Origin: Paracoccus alkenifer
GTDB lineage: Bacteria; Pseudomonadota; Alphaproteobacteria; Rhodobacterales; Rhodobacteraceae
NCBI RefSeq assembly: GCF_900108405.1
Contig: NZ_FNXG01000001.1
Coordinates: 62,001-126,000 of the forward strand
DNA: 64,000 nucleotides
Direction: 5' to 3'
In this document: positions 16,603-26,108 of the stretch, in pieces
Position numbering within the stretch: position 1 is the stretch's first letter
Layout: each line of letters begins with the position of its first letter
Notes under the pieces: generated by a model
What the model was told of the DNA's origin: nothing
Database searches by the model: none
What the model saw: only the letters and a program-made list of their open reading frames with translations
Translations under genes and position numbers: made by a program

Positions 16603-17568
16603 TCAGTTGCCCTGCGACAGCGCGAAGCGGGCGATCTCGATCTGCGGGGCGCGGCCCGCCAGCGCCTCGGGGCGCAGGGCCGCCAGCCAGCCCAAAGCGG
16701 CGCTGCGCCCCAGCTGCGCCGCAGGCACCCGGTCGGGCGGCAGGGTCAGCGCCAGCTCGACCTCGTAGCTGCGGCCCAGATACCAGAACACCAGCTCGGC
16801 CAGCCGGCTGTGCCGCGGCCGGCCGGGCAGGAAATCGCGATAGTGATCGGCATCGGGCAGATGCAGGTGGATGCAGATCTTTTCGTTCACCGACCGCAGC
16901 CGCGCGCCCAGATACATGTCGCGCCCCAGCACGCCCCCCATGCCAAGGCCGCGCATGTCGTCCGGCTCGAACTCCAGCCAGGCGGGAACATGTTCCTCGA
17001 CCGCGACGGACAGGCGGAAATGCCGTTCCAGCATCTGGCGCAGCCGCACCGCACTGCGCACCCGGCCGCCGAAGATCGACACCAGCGGCAGCCGGGCGAT
17101 GTCGGGAAACCCGTCATGGTCCATGAACGCGGGCGAGCCGGTCCCCGCCACCGCGGCGACATAGCGGGCAAAGCGGTCCTCGTCGGGCCGGTCGTGCTGG
17201 CTGATCGGATGGGCGTCGGACCAGGCCCGGAAGAACAGCTGGTAAAACCGGCCCGCGAACAGATCGGCAAAGCGGACAAAGCCGTCCTCGCCCTGCTGCT
17301 GCCAGCGCATGACCTCTTCGGTGGTGTTCAGGGGCAAGGCACCCTGCGGCCCGAAATAGCCCATGAACTGCGCGCGCAGCCGGATACGTCCGCCCGGACC
17401 GTCGCCCCCCGGCGCGATCTCGGCCGTGGGAAAACCCAGCTGCGGATCCTGCCCGATCTCGACGATATCATCGGCCAGCCGGGCCGAGCGCCCGATACGC
17501 GGCCGGTCCGGGTTTTCGCGTTCCAGCCGGCGCAGCAGCGCCAGAAAACCCGCACCCTCAGCCGTCAT
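16603..17568 (-). CDS. tssG: T6SS baseplate protein TssG
   Basis: TssG (ImpH/VasB) forms the baseplate wedge with TssF and TssE. The 321-residue length is normal. Motifs include FLALLRRLERENPDRPRIG at the N-terminus, FMGYFGPQGALPL, FLDLFAGR-like FADLFAGRFYQLFFRAW, and ARLRSVNEKICIHL near the end. The ATG at 17568 overlaps the tssF stop (ATGA), which decides the start; the open frame continues further upstream inside tssF but without family similarity. Confidence 0.93.
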   Translation of the reverse strand: MTAEGAGFLALLRRLERENPDRPRIGRSARLADDIVEIGQDPQLGFPTAEIAPGGDGPGGRIRLRAQFMGYFGPQGALPLNTTEEVMRWQQQGEDGFVRFADLFAGRFYQLFFRAWSDAHPISQHDRPDEDRFARYVAAVAGTGSPAFMDHDGFPDIARLPLVSIFGGRVRSAVRLRQMLERHFRLSVAVEEHVPAWLEFEPDDMRGLGMGGVLGRDMYLGARLRSVNEKICIHLHLPDADHYRDFLPGRPRHSRLAELVFWYLGRSYEVELALTLPPDRVPAAQLGRSAALGWLAALRPEALAGRAPQIEIARFALSQGN

Positions 17569-19472
17569 ATCAGCGGCCCCGAGCCGGTGCGCGGCGGCCA
17601 GCGCCTGAGCACGCCGCGCTGCTTGCTGATCGTCACCATCTGGGTGAAGCTGTTGATGCTGACATATTCGGCGAAAAACCGGTCCAGCACCGCGGCCATC
17701 AGGGCGATACCGCTGCCTTCGAACGCGGCCTCGTCGAACGTCACCGAGATTTCCAGCCCGCGCGCGGGGAAAAACCCCTCGGGGCGGCGGATCGAGCGGG
17801 TGATCGGCCGCACGTTCAGCGCGGTGATGCCGGCGATCTGCGTCTCGGTCACGGTGTCGGACAGATCGGCGAACAGGGTCAGGATCTCGCGCAGGCTGGC
17901 GGCGCCGTCGCGGCCGAAACGGTCGTCCAGCCCGAAATGGTTCAGCGACAGATAGGAAATCAGCCGCCAGTAGACATCGCCCTGCAAGGTGCGATGGGGG
18001 CCGGCGCGCTCGGTCTCGGTCATCGGCTCGCGCGGGGGGGTGGGACCGTTCACGCAGCTGAGCGTCGTCAGCTGGTCGGACACCAGATTGAAATCCTCCG
18101 ACCGCGCCAGCGGCAGCGCCACCGGCAGATGGCGGTTGGAACACAGCGTGCGCAGATGCAGTCGCTGCGCGCGGCGGCCGACCACGGATTCGGGCGGCTC
18201 GTGGATCGCCAGCCAGGTCTCGGTCCCGCGGTAATCGGCGCGCAGCCCGCCGCGCCGCTCGGCCTCGGTCAGGCGGCGGGGCTTGCGCCGCATCGTATAG
18301 TAATAGCTGGCGCGCGGCGCACCGTCCTGCGGCAGCGCATAAAGCGGCAGCACCTCGACCCGGTCATGGGCGGTGCCGTAGCTGGCGTGGACCCGCAGGA
18401 TACGCTGGATCTCGTAATGGGTGATCGGGCTGGAATCGGGGGTGACGACATATTCATGGCGGCGGTCGTCCAGCCGGATCTGGTTCGAGCTTTCCTCGAA
18501 CAGGTTGATCGCGGGCGCGCAGTTCATGCGGATATCGCCGGGCTGGATCTGGCGAGCCAGATCGTCGTTCACCCGGTCGAATTCAAGGATCACCTGCATC
18601 CGCTCTGCCCGCACGGCCCGCAGCGCATCCGACAGCCCGGTCAGGCGAAAGCCCAGGAACTTGCGCGGAAAGGCAAAGAAATCGCGCAGCAGCGCAAAGC
18701 CCTGAAACAGGCTGCTATGGCGGTCGAAAAGCGATTCGTCGCTGTCAAAGCCGATCTGCCGAAGCTGTTCGGGCGCCAGCCGCAGAAAGGCCGGATCCCC
18801 GTTGGGTTGCAGCCAGCGCAGGGACACCCGAAGCGTGCTGCAATGGACCTGTTCATAAAGCGCCATCGCCCGCAGCATGTCGGCGGTCAGATGGAAGCTC
18901 AGCGCATCGGTGCGCAGATCCGCAAAACACAGCCCGTCGGTCTTTGCCAGATCCAGCTGCAAACCGGCCCGCGTGGCGCGGTCGGGATCCTGCCCCAGCC
19001 CGCCCAGCGTGGTGGTGCGGTCATGATAGGTGATGCCCTCGATCGCCACCGGCAGCACCGCCAGCGCCGAGGTCAGGCTGAAGCGGCAGGTGACCCGCTT
19101 GTCGGCGTCGCGAAACCGCGCGTCCAGATATTCGCCGCGCGCAAACACGCGGGGGGCGCCGTCGCTGGTCGGGCGGGTGGCGGCGGGTGCCTCGACCACC
19201 ATGCAGCTGGGGAACGGCGCCAGCGCGTCGGGAAAGATCTGCTCAAGCAGCTCCATGGTGAAGCCGCGGAATTCCTCATCCAGCTTGAGCTGCACCCGCG
19301 CGGCCAGAAACGCCGCGCCCTCAAGCAGGCCGGCGATGGCGGGGTCGATGTTTTCACGCAGCACACCGCCCAGACGGTCGGCAAGCCCCGGAAATTCTTC
19401 GGCAAATTCGACCGAGCGTTCATAGAGGATGTCCAGTTCGCGCTCATAGGCGTCGCGGAACGATTTTTTCAT
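17565..19472 (-). CDS. tssF: T6SS baseplate protein TssF
   Basis: TssF (ImpG/VasA) is the main baseplate wedge subunit. The 635-residue product begins with the typical MKKSFRDAYERELDILYERS and EFAEEFPGLADRLGG. It also shows VQLKLDEEFRGFTMELLEQIFP, the strongly conserved early segment of the family, and LYALPQDGAPRASYYYTMRRKPR later. Its ATG overlaps the tssE stop and its stop overlaps the tssG start, so tssE, tssF and tssG are coupled. Confidence 0.95.
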   Translation of the reverse strand: MKKSFRDAYERELDILYERSVEFAEEFPGLADRLGGVLRENIDPAIAGLLEGAAFLAARVQLKLDEEFRGFTMELLEQIFPDALAPFPSCMVVEAPAATRPTSDGAPRVFARGEYLDARFRDADKRVTCRFSLTSALAVLPVAIEGITYHDRTTTLGGLGQDPDRATRAGLQLDLAKTDGLCFADLRTDALSFHLTADMLRAMALYEQVHCSTLRVSLRWLQPNGDPAFLRLAPEQLRQIGFDSDESLFDRHSSLFQGFALLRDFFAFPRKFLGFRLTGLSDALRAVRAERMQVILEFDRVNDDLARQIQPGDIRMNCAPAINLFEESSNQIRLDDRRHEYVVTPDSSPITHYEIQRILRVHASYGTAHDRVEVLPLYALPQDGAPRASYYYTMRRKPRRLTEAERRGGLRADYRGTETWLAIHEPPESVVGRRAQRLHLRTLCSNRHLPVALPLARSEDFNLVSDQLTTLSCVNGPTPPREPMTETERAGPHRTLQGDVYWRLISYLSLNHFGLDDRFGRDGAASLREILTLFADLSDTVTETQIAGITALNVRPITRSIRRPEGFFPARGLEISVTFDEAAFEGSGIALMAAVLDRFFAEYVSINSFTQMVTISKQRGVLRRWPPRTGSGPLI

Positions 19473-20050
19473 GCCCCGCCCTGCATCCGTTTCATGGCGA
19501 TCTTGCCTTCGCCCGGATCGACCTCGGCAAAGAATTGCAGCGGAATATCGGTCGGGTCAGAGATCATCTCGGCCAGAATTTCAAAGCTGAGCCGCTGGTC
19601 GGCGGTGGCCTCGGCCTCGTCCAGCCGCACCTCGATCGAATCTGGCCGCAGGCGCGGCTCGTTGCGGATCAGCGCCTCGCGGATGGTCTGCGCCATGTCG
19701 GCGGGCGTGCGGCTGGTCCGCCACAGGCTGTCCATGTCCTGAAACCCGTGATTGACCACCGAATCCCGCACCCGCGGCGCGCCCGACAGATCGGTGCAGA
19801 CATCCAGCCGGATCGTGTTCATCAGGCTGGCGATGTCCAGCGCCAGATTGGCGCGCAGCGCATCCTCGCTGCAACCCTCGCGGCGCATCTGGCTGCGCTG
19901 GGTCAGGTCGCGCTCGCCGTCGGTATAGACGCGCTCGCCCAGCCGCGAATCCCGGCGGGCGGCGGAATCGCGAAAGATATGCAGCAGCGACATCTCGCGC
20001 AGCCCGCCGCGGCGGGAAACCTTGCCCGAGGATTGGCGATGCGGTGCCAT
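19469..20050 (-). CDS. tssE: T6SS baseplate protein TssE (gp25-like)
   Basis: TssE is the gp25-like lysozyme-fold wedge subunit of the baseplate. The gp25 core spans about residues 50-175 (ALRANLALDIASLMNTIR, RVRDSVVNHGFQDM, IREALIRNEPRLRPDSIEV). From the ATG at 20050, preceded by GGGGTG, the protein has 193 residues. An ATG at 19993 would give 174, nearer to the family norm, so the first 19 residues are uncertain. It overlaps tssF by ATGA and follows hcp after about 150 bp that contain a strong hairpin. Confidence 0.88.
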   Translation of the reverse strand: MAPHRQSSGKVSRRGGLREMSLLHIFRDSAARRDSRLGERVYTDGERDLTQRSQMRREGCSEDALRANLALDIASLMNTIRLDVCTDLSGAPRVRDSVVNHGFQDMDSLWRTSRTPADMAQTIREALIRNEPRLRPDSIEVRLDEAEATADQRLSFEILAEMISDPTDIPLQFFAEVDPGEGKIAMKRMQGGA

Positions 20051-20090
20051 GATCACCCCGCTGGCCCCCAAAGGCCGCCCCAGAATCCTG

Positions 20091-20109
20091 CCGGCGGTAT
20101 CGCCGCCGG
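20091..20109 (-). terminator. Hairpin between hcp and tssE, possible partial terminator or processing site
   Basis: A perfect 7-bp GC-only stem (CCGGCGG / CCGCCGG) with a 5-nt loop lies just downstream of hcp and upstream of tssE. It has no following T-tract, so it is unlikely to be a full intrinsic terminator. A hairpin here could stabilise the hcp message or attenuate read-through, so that Hcp is made in excess over baseplate proteins. That is an inference from position. Confidence 0.4.
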
Positions 20110-20200
20110 AAACGAAACAGGGCCGGCACGCTGCGCCGACCCCGCCGTGGAGATACACGTTCCGCCGAAGCTGCCGGCGAAAGGGATCGCAGCCGCAGGC

Positions 20201-20698
20201 TTAGGCGGTCCACTCTTTGTTTTCGGCGATGTCCCAGCCGGCCATGGTTTCGGCACCGGCGGCACCCGAATCTTCCTGAAGCGTATAGAGCACTTCGAAT
20301 TTGCGGAAGTTGAGGGTCAGGGTTTCCTGAATACGGTCAAGACCGTCTTTCTGACCACCGGTCGAATAGCTGGTGATCATGATGTTTTCCATCTTGATGC
20401 GGAAATATTCCACCGGAGCCGCACCGCCCGACTTGCGCACGATCAGCTCGCCGTTTTCGATATGCTCGCCGTTGGTGCAACGCTTGATCAGGTCGTTTGA
20501 CGCCAGATCGACGTATTTGGTCAGGGTGATGTCCTGGACATTCACCTTGCCGCCGCCGCCGCCACGGCCCACATGCGTGGTCCCCGACTGGGTCAGGCCC
20601 CAGTTCCAGGCCAGAACGTCAATTTCATCGCGGTGAGTATCGTCCTGCGATTCACCCTTGATATTGTTGGAAAGTTTCAGAAAGATATCGACAGCCAT
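20201..20698 (-). CDS. hcp: T6SS inner-tube protein Hcp (TssD)
   Basis: Hcp hexamers stack to form the inner tube, and they can also carry small effectors. The 165-residue product is of normal length and shows the family pattern: MAVDIFLKLSNNIKGESQDD, IDVLAWNWGLTQSG, DITLTKYVDLASNDLIK, and the C-terminal ETLTLNFRKFEVLYTLQED. A strong ribosome site (AAGGAG) precedes the start, in keeping with high expression. It lies 35 bp downstream of tssC. Confidence 0.96.
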   Translation of the reverse strand: MAVDIFLKLSNNIKGESQDDTHRDEIDVLAWNWGLTQSGTTHVGRGGGGGKVNVQDITLTKYVDLASNDLIKRCTNGEHIENGELIVRKSGGAAPVEYFRIKMENIMITSYSTGGQKDGLDRIQETLTLNFRKFEVLYTLQEDSGAAGAETMAGWDIAENKEWTA

Positions 20699-20733
20699 GG
20701 GTAAACTCCTTAATTCTGGCAGTCAGCTTAAAC

Positions 20734-22224
20734 TCATTTGCCCTTGGGCAACCTGGAAACGAGCGACATCCCGACATCCATGCCTTCCAGCTGGAAATGC
20801 GGTTTCAAATAGAATTTCCCCATATAATAACCGGGATTTTCCTCGTCCTCTACAACTTCGACCCTTGCACCGGCAAGCGGCTTTTTGGCCTTTTCACGCT
20901 CGGACGCGCTTTCCGGATTGCCCGATACGTATTTGTTGATCCAGCTTTGCAGCTGGGTCTGCAATTGCAACCGGTCGGGGCTTTGCCCGATCTTGTCGCG
21001 AACCATGCATTTCAGATAATGGCTGAACCGCGACACCGCAAAGATATAGGGCAGCCGCGCCGACATGTTGTCCGAGGCCGTTGCCTGATCGTCCACGTAT
21101 TTCTTGGGGCGATACAGCGATTGCGCCCCGATAAAGGCGGCCTTGTCGGTGTGTTTGCGGTGGATCAGGCCGATCAGCCCGGCCTTGGACAATTCGCCCT
21201 CGCGCCGGTCGGTGATCGAGACTTCGGTCGGGCATTTCAGATCCCTGGACCCGTCGCCGGTGTCGAAATTATGCGTCGGCAGGTTCAGAACCTCGCCCCC
21301 CGACTGGACACCGCGGATCTGCACGGTCCAGCCATGTTCCTTGTGGGCGCGGTTGATATTGACCGCCATCGCATGTGCGGCATTCATCCAGCCGTATTTG
21401 GTGCCGTCGTGGCCGTCGGTCTCTTCCTCGAAATTGAATTCCTCGACGACGGAATTCGAGCCCTGACCATAGGGTTCGCGCGAAAGAACCCGTGGCAGGG
21501 TCAGCGCGACGTAACGCGAATTTTCCGAATCGCGCAGCCCGTTCCATGCCGCATAATCGGGCGTATCGAAAATCTCGGACAGATCGGGGGGAACCGACAG
21601 CTCATTCCAGCTGTCCAGCCCCAGAAGCTCGGGCGCGGCCGAGGAAATAAAGGGCGCGTGCGCCGCCGCCGCCACCTTGCCCATGTCGCGCAACAGCGCC
21701 ACATCGGCTGTCGAATGGTCGAAATAGTAATCGCCGACCAGCGTCCCAAAGGGCTTGCCGCCCAGAGTTCCGAATTCGGCCTCATAGACGATCTTGTTCA
21801 GGGGCGATTTGTCCCATTTCGCGCCGGGATAGCGGCGCATCATCTGTTGCAGTTCTTTTTTCGAGACGTTCATTACCTTGACGCGCAGCGAGGCGTCGGT
21901 CTCGGAGTTGTTGATCGTATAGGCCAGCCCGCGCCACGATGATTCCAGTTTCTGGAATTCCTCGTGGTGAATGACCTCGTTCAGCTGTTCGGTCAGCTTC
22001 TGGTCCAGTTTCGACAGCATCGCGTCGATGGTGTCGATCACGTCCTCGGCGACCAGCGTCTGGTCGTCCAGCGCCTCGCGCACCAGCGCGACGACGGCGT
22101 TGTCGACCTCTTTCGCGGCGACATCCGTGCGCGGCTTGATGGTCTGCCGCAGGATGTCGGAAAACTCGTCCAGTCCGGACAGCGCGCCGGCGTCGGCGGT
22201 CTGCGCCTGGGTCTTCTGCGCCAT
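20734..22224 (-). CDS. tssC: T6SS sheath protein TssC (VipB)
   Basis: TssC is the large subunit of the contractile sheath. The 496-residue product matches the family in length and in motifs such as LDQKLTEQLNEVIHHEEFQK, LESSWRGLAYTINN, FGTLVGDYYFDH, and the C-terminal FYLKPHFQLEGMDVGMSLVS. It lies 2 bp downstream of tssB, so the two sheath subunits are made together. Confidence 0.96.
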   Translation of the reverse strand: MAQKTQAQTADAGALSGLDEFSDILRQTIKPRTDVAAKEVDNAVVALVREALDDQTLVAEDVIDTIDAMLSKLDQKLTEQLNEVIHHEEFQKLESSWRGLAYTINNSETDASLRVKVMNVSKKELQQMMRRYPGAKWDKSPLNKIVYEAEFGTLGGKPFGTLVGDYYFDHSTADVALLRDMGKVAAAAHAPFISSAAPELLGLDSWNELSVPPDLSEIFDTPDYAAWNGLRDSENSRYVALTLPRVLSREPYGQGSNSVVEEFNFEEETDGHDGTKYGWMNAAHAMAVNINRAHKEHGWTVQIRGVQSGGEVLNLPTHNFDTGDGSRDLKCPTEVSITDRREGELSKAGLIGLIHRKHTDKAAFIGAQSLYRPKKYVDDQATASDNMSARLPYIFAVSRFSHYLKCMVRDKIGQSPDRLQLQTQLQSWINKYVSGNPESASEREKAKKPLAGARVEVVEDEENPGYYMGKFYLKPHFQLEGMDVGMSLVSRLPKGK

Positions 22225-22226
22225 GT

Positions 22227-22745
22227 TCAGCTGTTCCCTTCAGAATCGTCCCGGGCGGTGTCGCGTTCGGCCAGCGCGGCCATCAGTTCAGGGTCGGCCA
22301 GCAGCTTGCGGATTTGTTCCTGCGCCTTGGGCTTGGAATTCATGTAGCGTTGCAGGTTGGCCAGATGCTGCCGTGCCTCAAGCAGTTTTTTCAGCGCCGG
22401 GATCTGGCGTGCGACCTCGGCGGGATTGAAATCGTCCATGTTTTCAAAATGCAACGAGACGCCCAGCCGGCCGTCGCCGCCCATCTTGTTCTCGACGTTG
22501 AAGGACAGGCCCGGCGCCACGCTTTTCATGTAATCGTCCAGCGTCGCCGCGGTCACATCGACGAAATCGCGTTCCTCCATGTCGGGCTTTTCGACCTCCG
22601 AGGCGTTGCCCGACAGGTCCGACATCACCCCCATGACAAAGGGCAGCTCGACCATTTTTTCGGAATCGTAAGGGTCTTCGTAGGAAATATTCACCCGGGG
22701 CGGGCGATTGCGTTTCAGGAAATCTGTCGATTTGTCGGATGCCAT
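22227..22745 (-). CDS. tssB: T6SS sheath protein TssB (VipA)
   Basis: TssB is the small sheath subunit that forms the protomer with TssC. The 172-residue product shows FLKRNRPPRVNISYEDPYDS, ELPFVMGVMSDLSGN and the conserved FENMDDFNPAEVARQIPALK. It is preceded by a 76-bp gap after tssA and followed at once by tssC. Confidence 0.96.
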   Translation of the reverse strand: MASDKSTDFLKRNRPPRVNISYEDPYDSEKMVELPFVMGVMSDLSGNASEVEKPDMEERDFVDVTAATLDDYMKSVAPGLSFNVENKMGGDGRLGVSLHFENMDDFNPAEVARQIPALKKLLEARQHLANLQRYMNSKPKAQEQIRKLLADPELMAALAERDTARDDSEGNS

Positions 22746-22821
22746 TCTTTCAATCCTTCGCCTGCGGCACAGCAGAACGCATGCCCAGCCACAGAGTCAA
22801 TCCAAACCCGCCACGGACATT

Positions 22822-24153
22822 TCAATCCGTCCTGACGGCCGACACAAGCAGTTCTGCCATGATGGCGTCAAATTTCTTGCCCAACATGTCACGCGCCTTG
22901 AACAAAAGCAATGGGATAGGGCTGGCAGGCTCACGCATCGAAAAATAGGCCTCGACCCCCGCCAGACTGGCCGCGACCCCATCGCGGCAGGTGATCGCGG
23001 GCAGCGCCGCCGGCGCTTTCCTGCCGTCCGCCGCGCCCTCAAGCCCTGATCGGCTAAGGGTTTTCAGCCGGTCCATCCCGAGGCTGAAGCCGCTGCCATG
23101 GCCGATGTCCAGCACGGCGGCCCCGGCGCGGTCCGGCATCAGCACCTCGATCGCCTCGACCAGCGAGGCGCCCACCAGCAGCCGCGCCTGTTCGACCAGC
23201 AGAACCGCGGGCGAGGACGGTTCGTTGCACGCAAGCCACAGTTGCACCGCATCCAGCGCCGCCGCGGCGGTCGCCCGGTCGGGAATCTGCGGCGCCGCAG
23301 CGTGGGGCGGCGGCTGCGCCGCGACCGGCGCGGGCGCGGTCAATTGCCGCGGGTCGGGTGTCGCGGGCAGTTCCGGCATGGCGGATTCGGACCATGGGCG
23401 CAGTTCGGGGCGTGCGGTGGCGATCAGGGCCTGCATCTCGGCGATGGCGGTCCGCACCGCCCCCAGTTCGGGGGTGAAACGGGCCTCGGGGTGGCTCTGG
23501 GCCAGCCGCTGGATCCGAAACAGCGCATCCGCCGCGCGCGACAGCTGCTCGTTGGTCGCCGCCAGCAGCCGAAGGCTGGAATCGGCGCGCAGCGGCGCCA
23601 GCACGTCGCTGTCGGGCAGGTCGGTTTCGGACAGGCGCGGGCTGGATTTGCCGCTGGCGACCATATGGGTGCGCAATGTCAGCTCACTGCCCGGCAGCAG
23701 CGGCAGATGGACCAGCGCCATCACCACCGAGGGCTGGCTGTTCAGCGTCTCGATGGCGCTGCGGCGGTCCGCGGCGCCGCGGTCGACCCTCGGGTGCAGC
23801 TCGTCGGGCCATTGCCCCATCAGCGCGGCCATGTCTTCGAGGCTGGAGGCGAAATCGCCCAGCTTGCCGGCCAGGATCTGGAACCGCGCCAGCAGGCTGA
23901 GCAGCCGCAGGTCGCGGCTGCGCGCCAAAAGCGGCGCGATCGCCGCCCGCTCGGCCGCCAGATCGACCGAGCGGGGGTCGAACAGCCGGTCCTCGCGCCC
24001 GTCCTCGGCCGATCCGGGGGTGAAATACCGCTCGGGCAGGCGGGATTCGGCCTCGAAATAATAATCGAGGAACTCAGGGTCGTCGCGCCGTTCCAGATCC
24101 GGCCCGCAGGGCGCTGATTCGGAAACGGGATCCAGCAGATTATCCAGCGCCAT
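22822..24153 (-). CDS. tssA: T6SS assembly protein TssA
   Basis: TssA organises tube and sheath growth. The 443-residue product has an ImpA_N domain at about 1-170 (LDPVSESAPCGPDLERRDDP, DPRSVDLAAERAAIAPLLAR, DELHPRVDRGAADRRSAIE). A variable Ala/Pro linker (about 255-285) and a C-terminal domain (AVQLWLACNEPSSPAVLLVE, IEVLMPDRAG) follow, and then an extra tail (about 370-443). It starts 9 bp after tagH. Confidence 0.92.
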   Translation of the reverse strand: MALDNLLDPVSESAPCGPDLERRDDPEFLDYYFEAESRLPERYFTPGSAEDGREDRLFDPRSVDLAAERAAIAPLLARSRDLRLLSLLARFQILAGKLGDFASSLEDMAALMGQWPDELHPRVDRGAADRRSAIETLNSQPSVVMALVHLPLLPGSELTLRTHMVASGKSSPRLSETDLPDSDVLAPLRADSSLRLLAATNEQLSRAADALFRIQRLAQSHPEARFTPELGAVRTAIAEMQALIATARPELRPWSESAMPELPATPDPRQLTAPAPVAAQPPPHAAAPQIPDRATAAAALDAVQLWLACNEPSSPAVLLVEQARLLVGASLVEAIEVLMPDRAGAAVLDIGHGSGFSLGMDRLKTLSRSGLEGAADGRKAPAALPAITCRDGVAASLAGVEAYFSMREPASPIPLLLFKARDMLGKKFDAIMAELLVSAVRTD

Positions 24154-24162
24154 CGTGTTTCC

Positions 24163-25323
24163 CTATCTCGGCCCGGTTTCGTCCGCCTTGCGATAGGCGG
24201 CGGCGAACAGGCGGATGAATTCGTCCAGAATCCCGTTTTCATTGGCGGTCTTGGCGTCCCAACGCTGGACGAAAACCTCCCACGCGCGGGATTTGCGATT
24301 GCCGGTCAGCGGGCTGCCTTTGGCCTCGGCCTCGATCCGGTCGGGGTCGAGGTCGTGCAGCAGCTCGATCAGCGCCGGTTGCAGGGCGGCAAACAGCGAC
24401 CCCTGATGACGGCGCAGATCGGCCAGCGCCTGATCAAACCCCGCCGCCCCAGTCAGAAAACCCGCACGCGGATTGATGAACAGCGCATCCAGCGCCTGCC
24501 CCGCATCCGGCAGGAATTTCAGCGGGTTGTTGTCCACCGCGCCCCGCATCGTGCGCTCGCCCGCGCGGGTGAAGTGGCGGGCGGCGGCGCGATCCTGCAA
24601 CGCCTGCATCACCTGCGATGCGGTGACGCGCAGCGCCTCGCCCAAGACGCGGCCGAAATCCTCGGGCGCGAGCGTGGACATGGCGCCCGGCGCCAGCCCC
24701 GCCCCGGCGCAAAAGCCGCGCATGAAGGCGGATTCGTCCATGGCGGCCGGCACGGGACCGGGCGGCGGCGCGGACGGAAACGGCTGCACGACAGCCACGG
24801 GCGGGGTAGCGGCGGCGGGGCCTGGCATCTCGATGAAATCATCGGCGAAATCGGGCTGCCTTGCGGCGATCCCGACGGGCAGCGGATCGACCGGGGCTGT
24901 GGAAAACCCGCCCAGCGCCCAGGGATCGTCCTGCGCCTGCTCTTCGACGGGGCGGTCCATGCGATGCTCGGGCAGCGAGCCGGGCGACAGCGCCCCCTGC
25001 CCCTGCGGCATGTCAAAGATCGCGACGATGATATATTGCCCGACCTGAAACCGGTCCCCGTGCGACAACGCATGAGGCGCGCCCAGCCGGTGGCGGTGGC
25101 CCTGCAAAAAGGTGCCGTTGGTGGACAGGTCGGTCAGCCACCAGCTGGCGCCGTCATGGCCGACCTCGAAATGCTGGCCCGAGATGTAACGGCTGGCGTC
25201 GGGCAGCACCCAGTCCATCCCGGCCCGGCGCCCGACCCGGATCCCGCTTTCGGGCACCAGCACACTGACCGGACCGCCGTCGTCCAGCACATGGAAATTC
25301 TCGATTTGCAGGGTCAGCGTCAT
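24163..25323 (-). CDS. tagH: T6SS FHA-domain protein TagH/Fha
   Basis: The 386-residue product has an N-terminal FHA domain (about 20-100) with the phospho-threonine-binding residues in place: GRRAG, ISGQH for the SxxH motif, and LSTNGTFLQG. A Pro/Ala-rich linker (about 120-215) and a T6SS-type C-terminal helical domain (about 225-386: VLGEALRVTASQVMQALQDR, NNPLKFLPDAGQALDALF) follow. Fha proteins read threonine phosphorylation made by PpkA and removed by PppA, and so switch T6SS assembly. The probable target here is TssL, which carries two TV[FI]G threonine motifs. The start at 25323 is set by the FHA domain boundary and lies 5 bp after the upstream stop. Confidence 0.92.
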   Translation of the reverse strand: MTLTLQIENFHVLDDGGPVSVLVPESGIRVGRRAGMDWVLPDASRYISGQHFEVGHDGASWWLTDLSTNGTFLQGHRHRLGAPHALSHGDRFQVGQYIIVAIFDMPQGQGALSPGSLPEHRMDRPVEEQAQDDPWALGGFSTAPVDPLPVGIAARQPDFADDFIEMPGPAAATPPVAVVQPFPSAPPPGPVPAAMDESAFMRGFCAGAGLAPGAMSTLAPEDFGRVLGEALRVTASQVMQALQDRAAARHFTRAGERTMRGAVDNNPLKFLPDAGQALDALFINPRAGFLTGAAGFDQALADLRRHQGSLFAALQPALIELLHDLDPDRIEAEAKGSPLTGNRKSRAWEVFVQRWDAKTANENGILDEFIRLFAAAYRKADETGPR

Positions 25324-25328
25324 CAGGA

Positions 25329-25913
25329 TCAACCGGCCCCAAACAAGGTGTCGGCCATGTCGAGGATCCGCGCCAGAAAGATCGGGCGCTGCGACAGCGG
25401 CACGCGGGCCAGGCAGGACAGCACCGCGCTGTTCACCGCCACCGGGGTCTTGTGCGCGGGCGAGGGATCGGGATCGTTCGGCGCCGGGCCTCCGGTCGAC
25501 CAGCCCACCGCCAGCCCCAGCAGCACCGAAGGGCTGCGCGTCGGCGCCCACAGCGCCTCTTTCATGATCTCGTGGCGCAGGCGGGTGGTGGGATTGGCCA
25601 GCCAGCCGGCGATCCGCTGCATCATCTCGCGTTCCTGCGGCTGCAAATGCCCCGCCATCAGCCGCAGGCATTCATAGCCCCAGCCCGCGGCCGAGGGCGG
25701 CAGCGCCGCAAAGGCGGTATAGGTCACGGCCTCTTCCGGGGTGGTGGAAAACCGCAGCCGGGCAAGGAAACGGGGGCCGTCCTCGGCCGCCATCGGACGC
25801 AGCTTGACCAGATCGGACAGCGGCCGCACGGCGGCGAACAGCTCGGCCGGGGTTTCCGGCCTCAGGCTGCGCTGCGGGCGGCGGGTGTTTTCTTCGGTCT
25901 CGGTTGAAGTCAT
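25329..25913 (-). CDS. T6SS-associated protein, DUF6931-like
   Basis: The 194-residue cytoplasmic protein has no signal peptide or membrane segment. It shows a helical domain at about 40-190 with ALWAPTRSPSVLLGLAVGWS and AVNSAVLSCLARVPLSQR. This looks like the family often annotated DUF6931 beside T6SS genes; I am only moderately sure of the number. It is the first gene of the large minus-strand T6SS run, 5 bp before tagH. The upstream 195 bp, shared with the divergent lemA gene, must hold the main T6SS promoter. Function unknown. Confidence 0.62.
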   Translation of the reverse strand: MTSTETEENTRRPQRSLRPETPAELFAAVRPLSDLVKLRPMAAEDGPRFLARLRFSTTPEEAVTYTAFAALPPSAAGWGYECLRLMAGHLQPQEREMMQRIAGWLANPTTRLRHEIMKEALWAPTRSPSVLLGLAVGWSTGGPAPNDPDPSPAHKTPVAVNSAVLSCLARVPLSQRPIFLARILDMADTLFGAG

Positions 25914-26108
25914 CGCGCTGAATCTGCCCCTGCCTGCGGCCCGGTGCCTGCTGCGGTCGCGCAGATTATGGAAACACCGCCGCCCATCCGCAAGCCGCAA
26001 CAGACAAATAGGTGCAACCCCCCGCCGACCATGGCTGCGCGGGGTTTCGCCCGCGGCCCCGCGCCGCTAGGGTGACGCCTGTCCGCGGCAGCAAACGGAT
26101 TGAACCGC

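Noticed and set aside
14136..17126. Long plus-strand open frame antisense to clpV and tssG
   Set aside because: It has an His/Gly/Arg-rich shadow composition and no motif, while clpV and tssG are unmistakable on the other strand.
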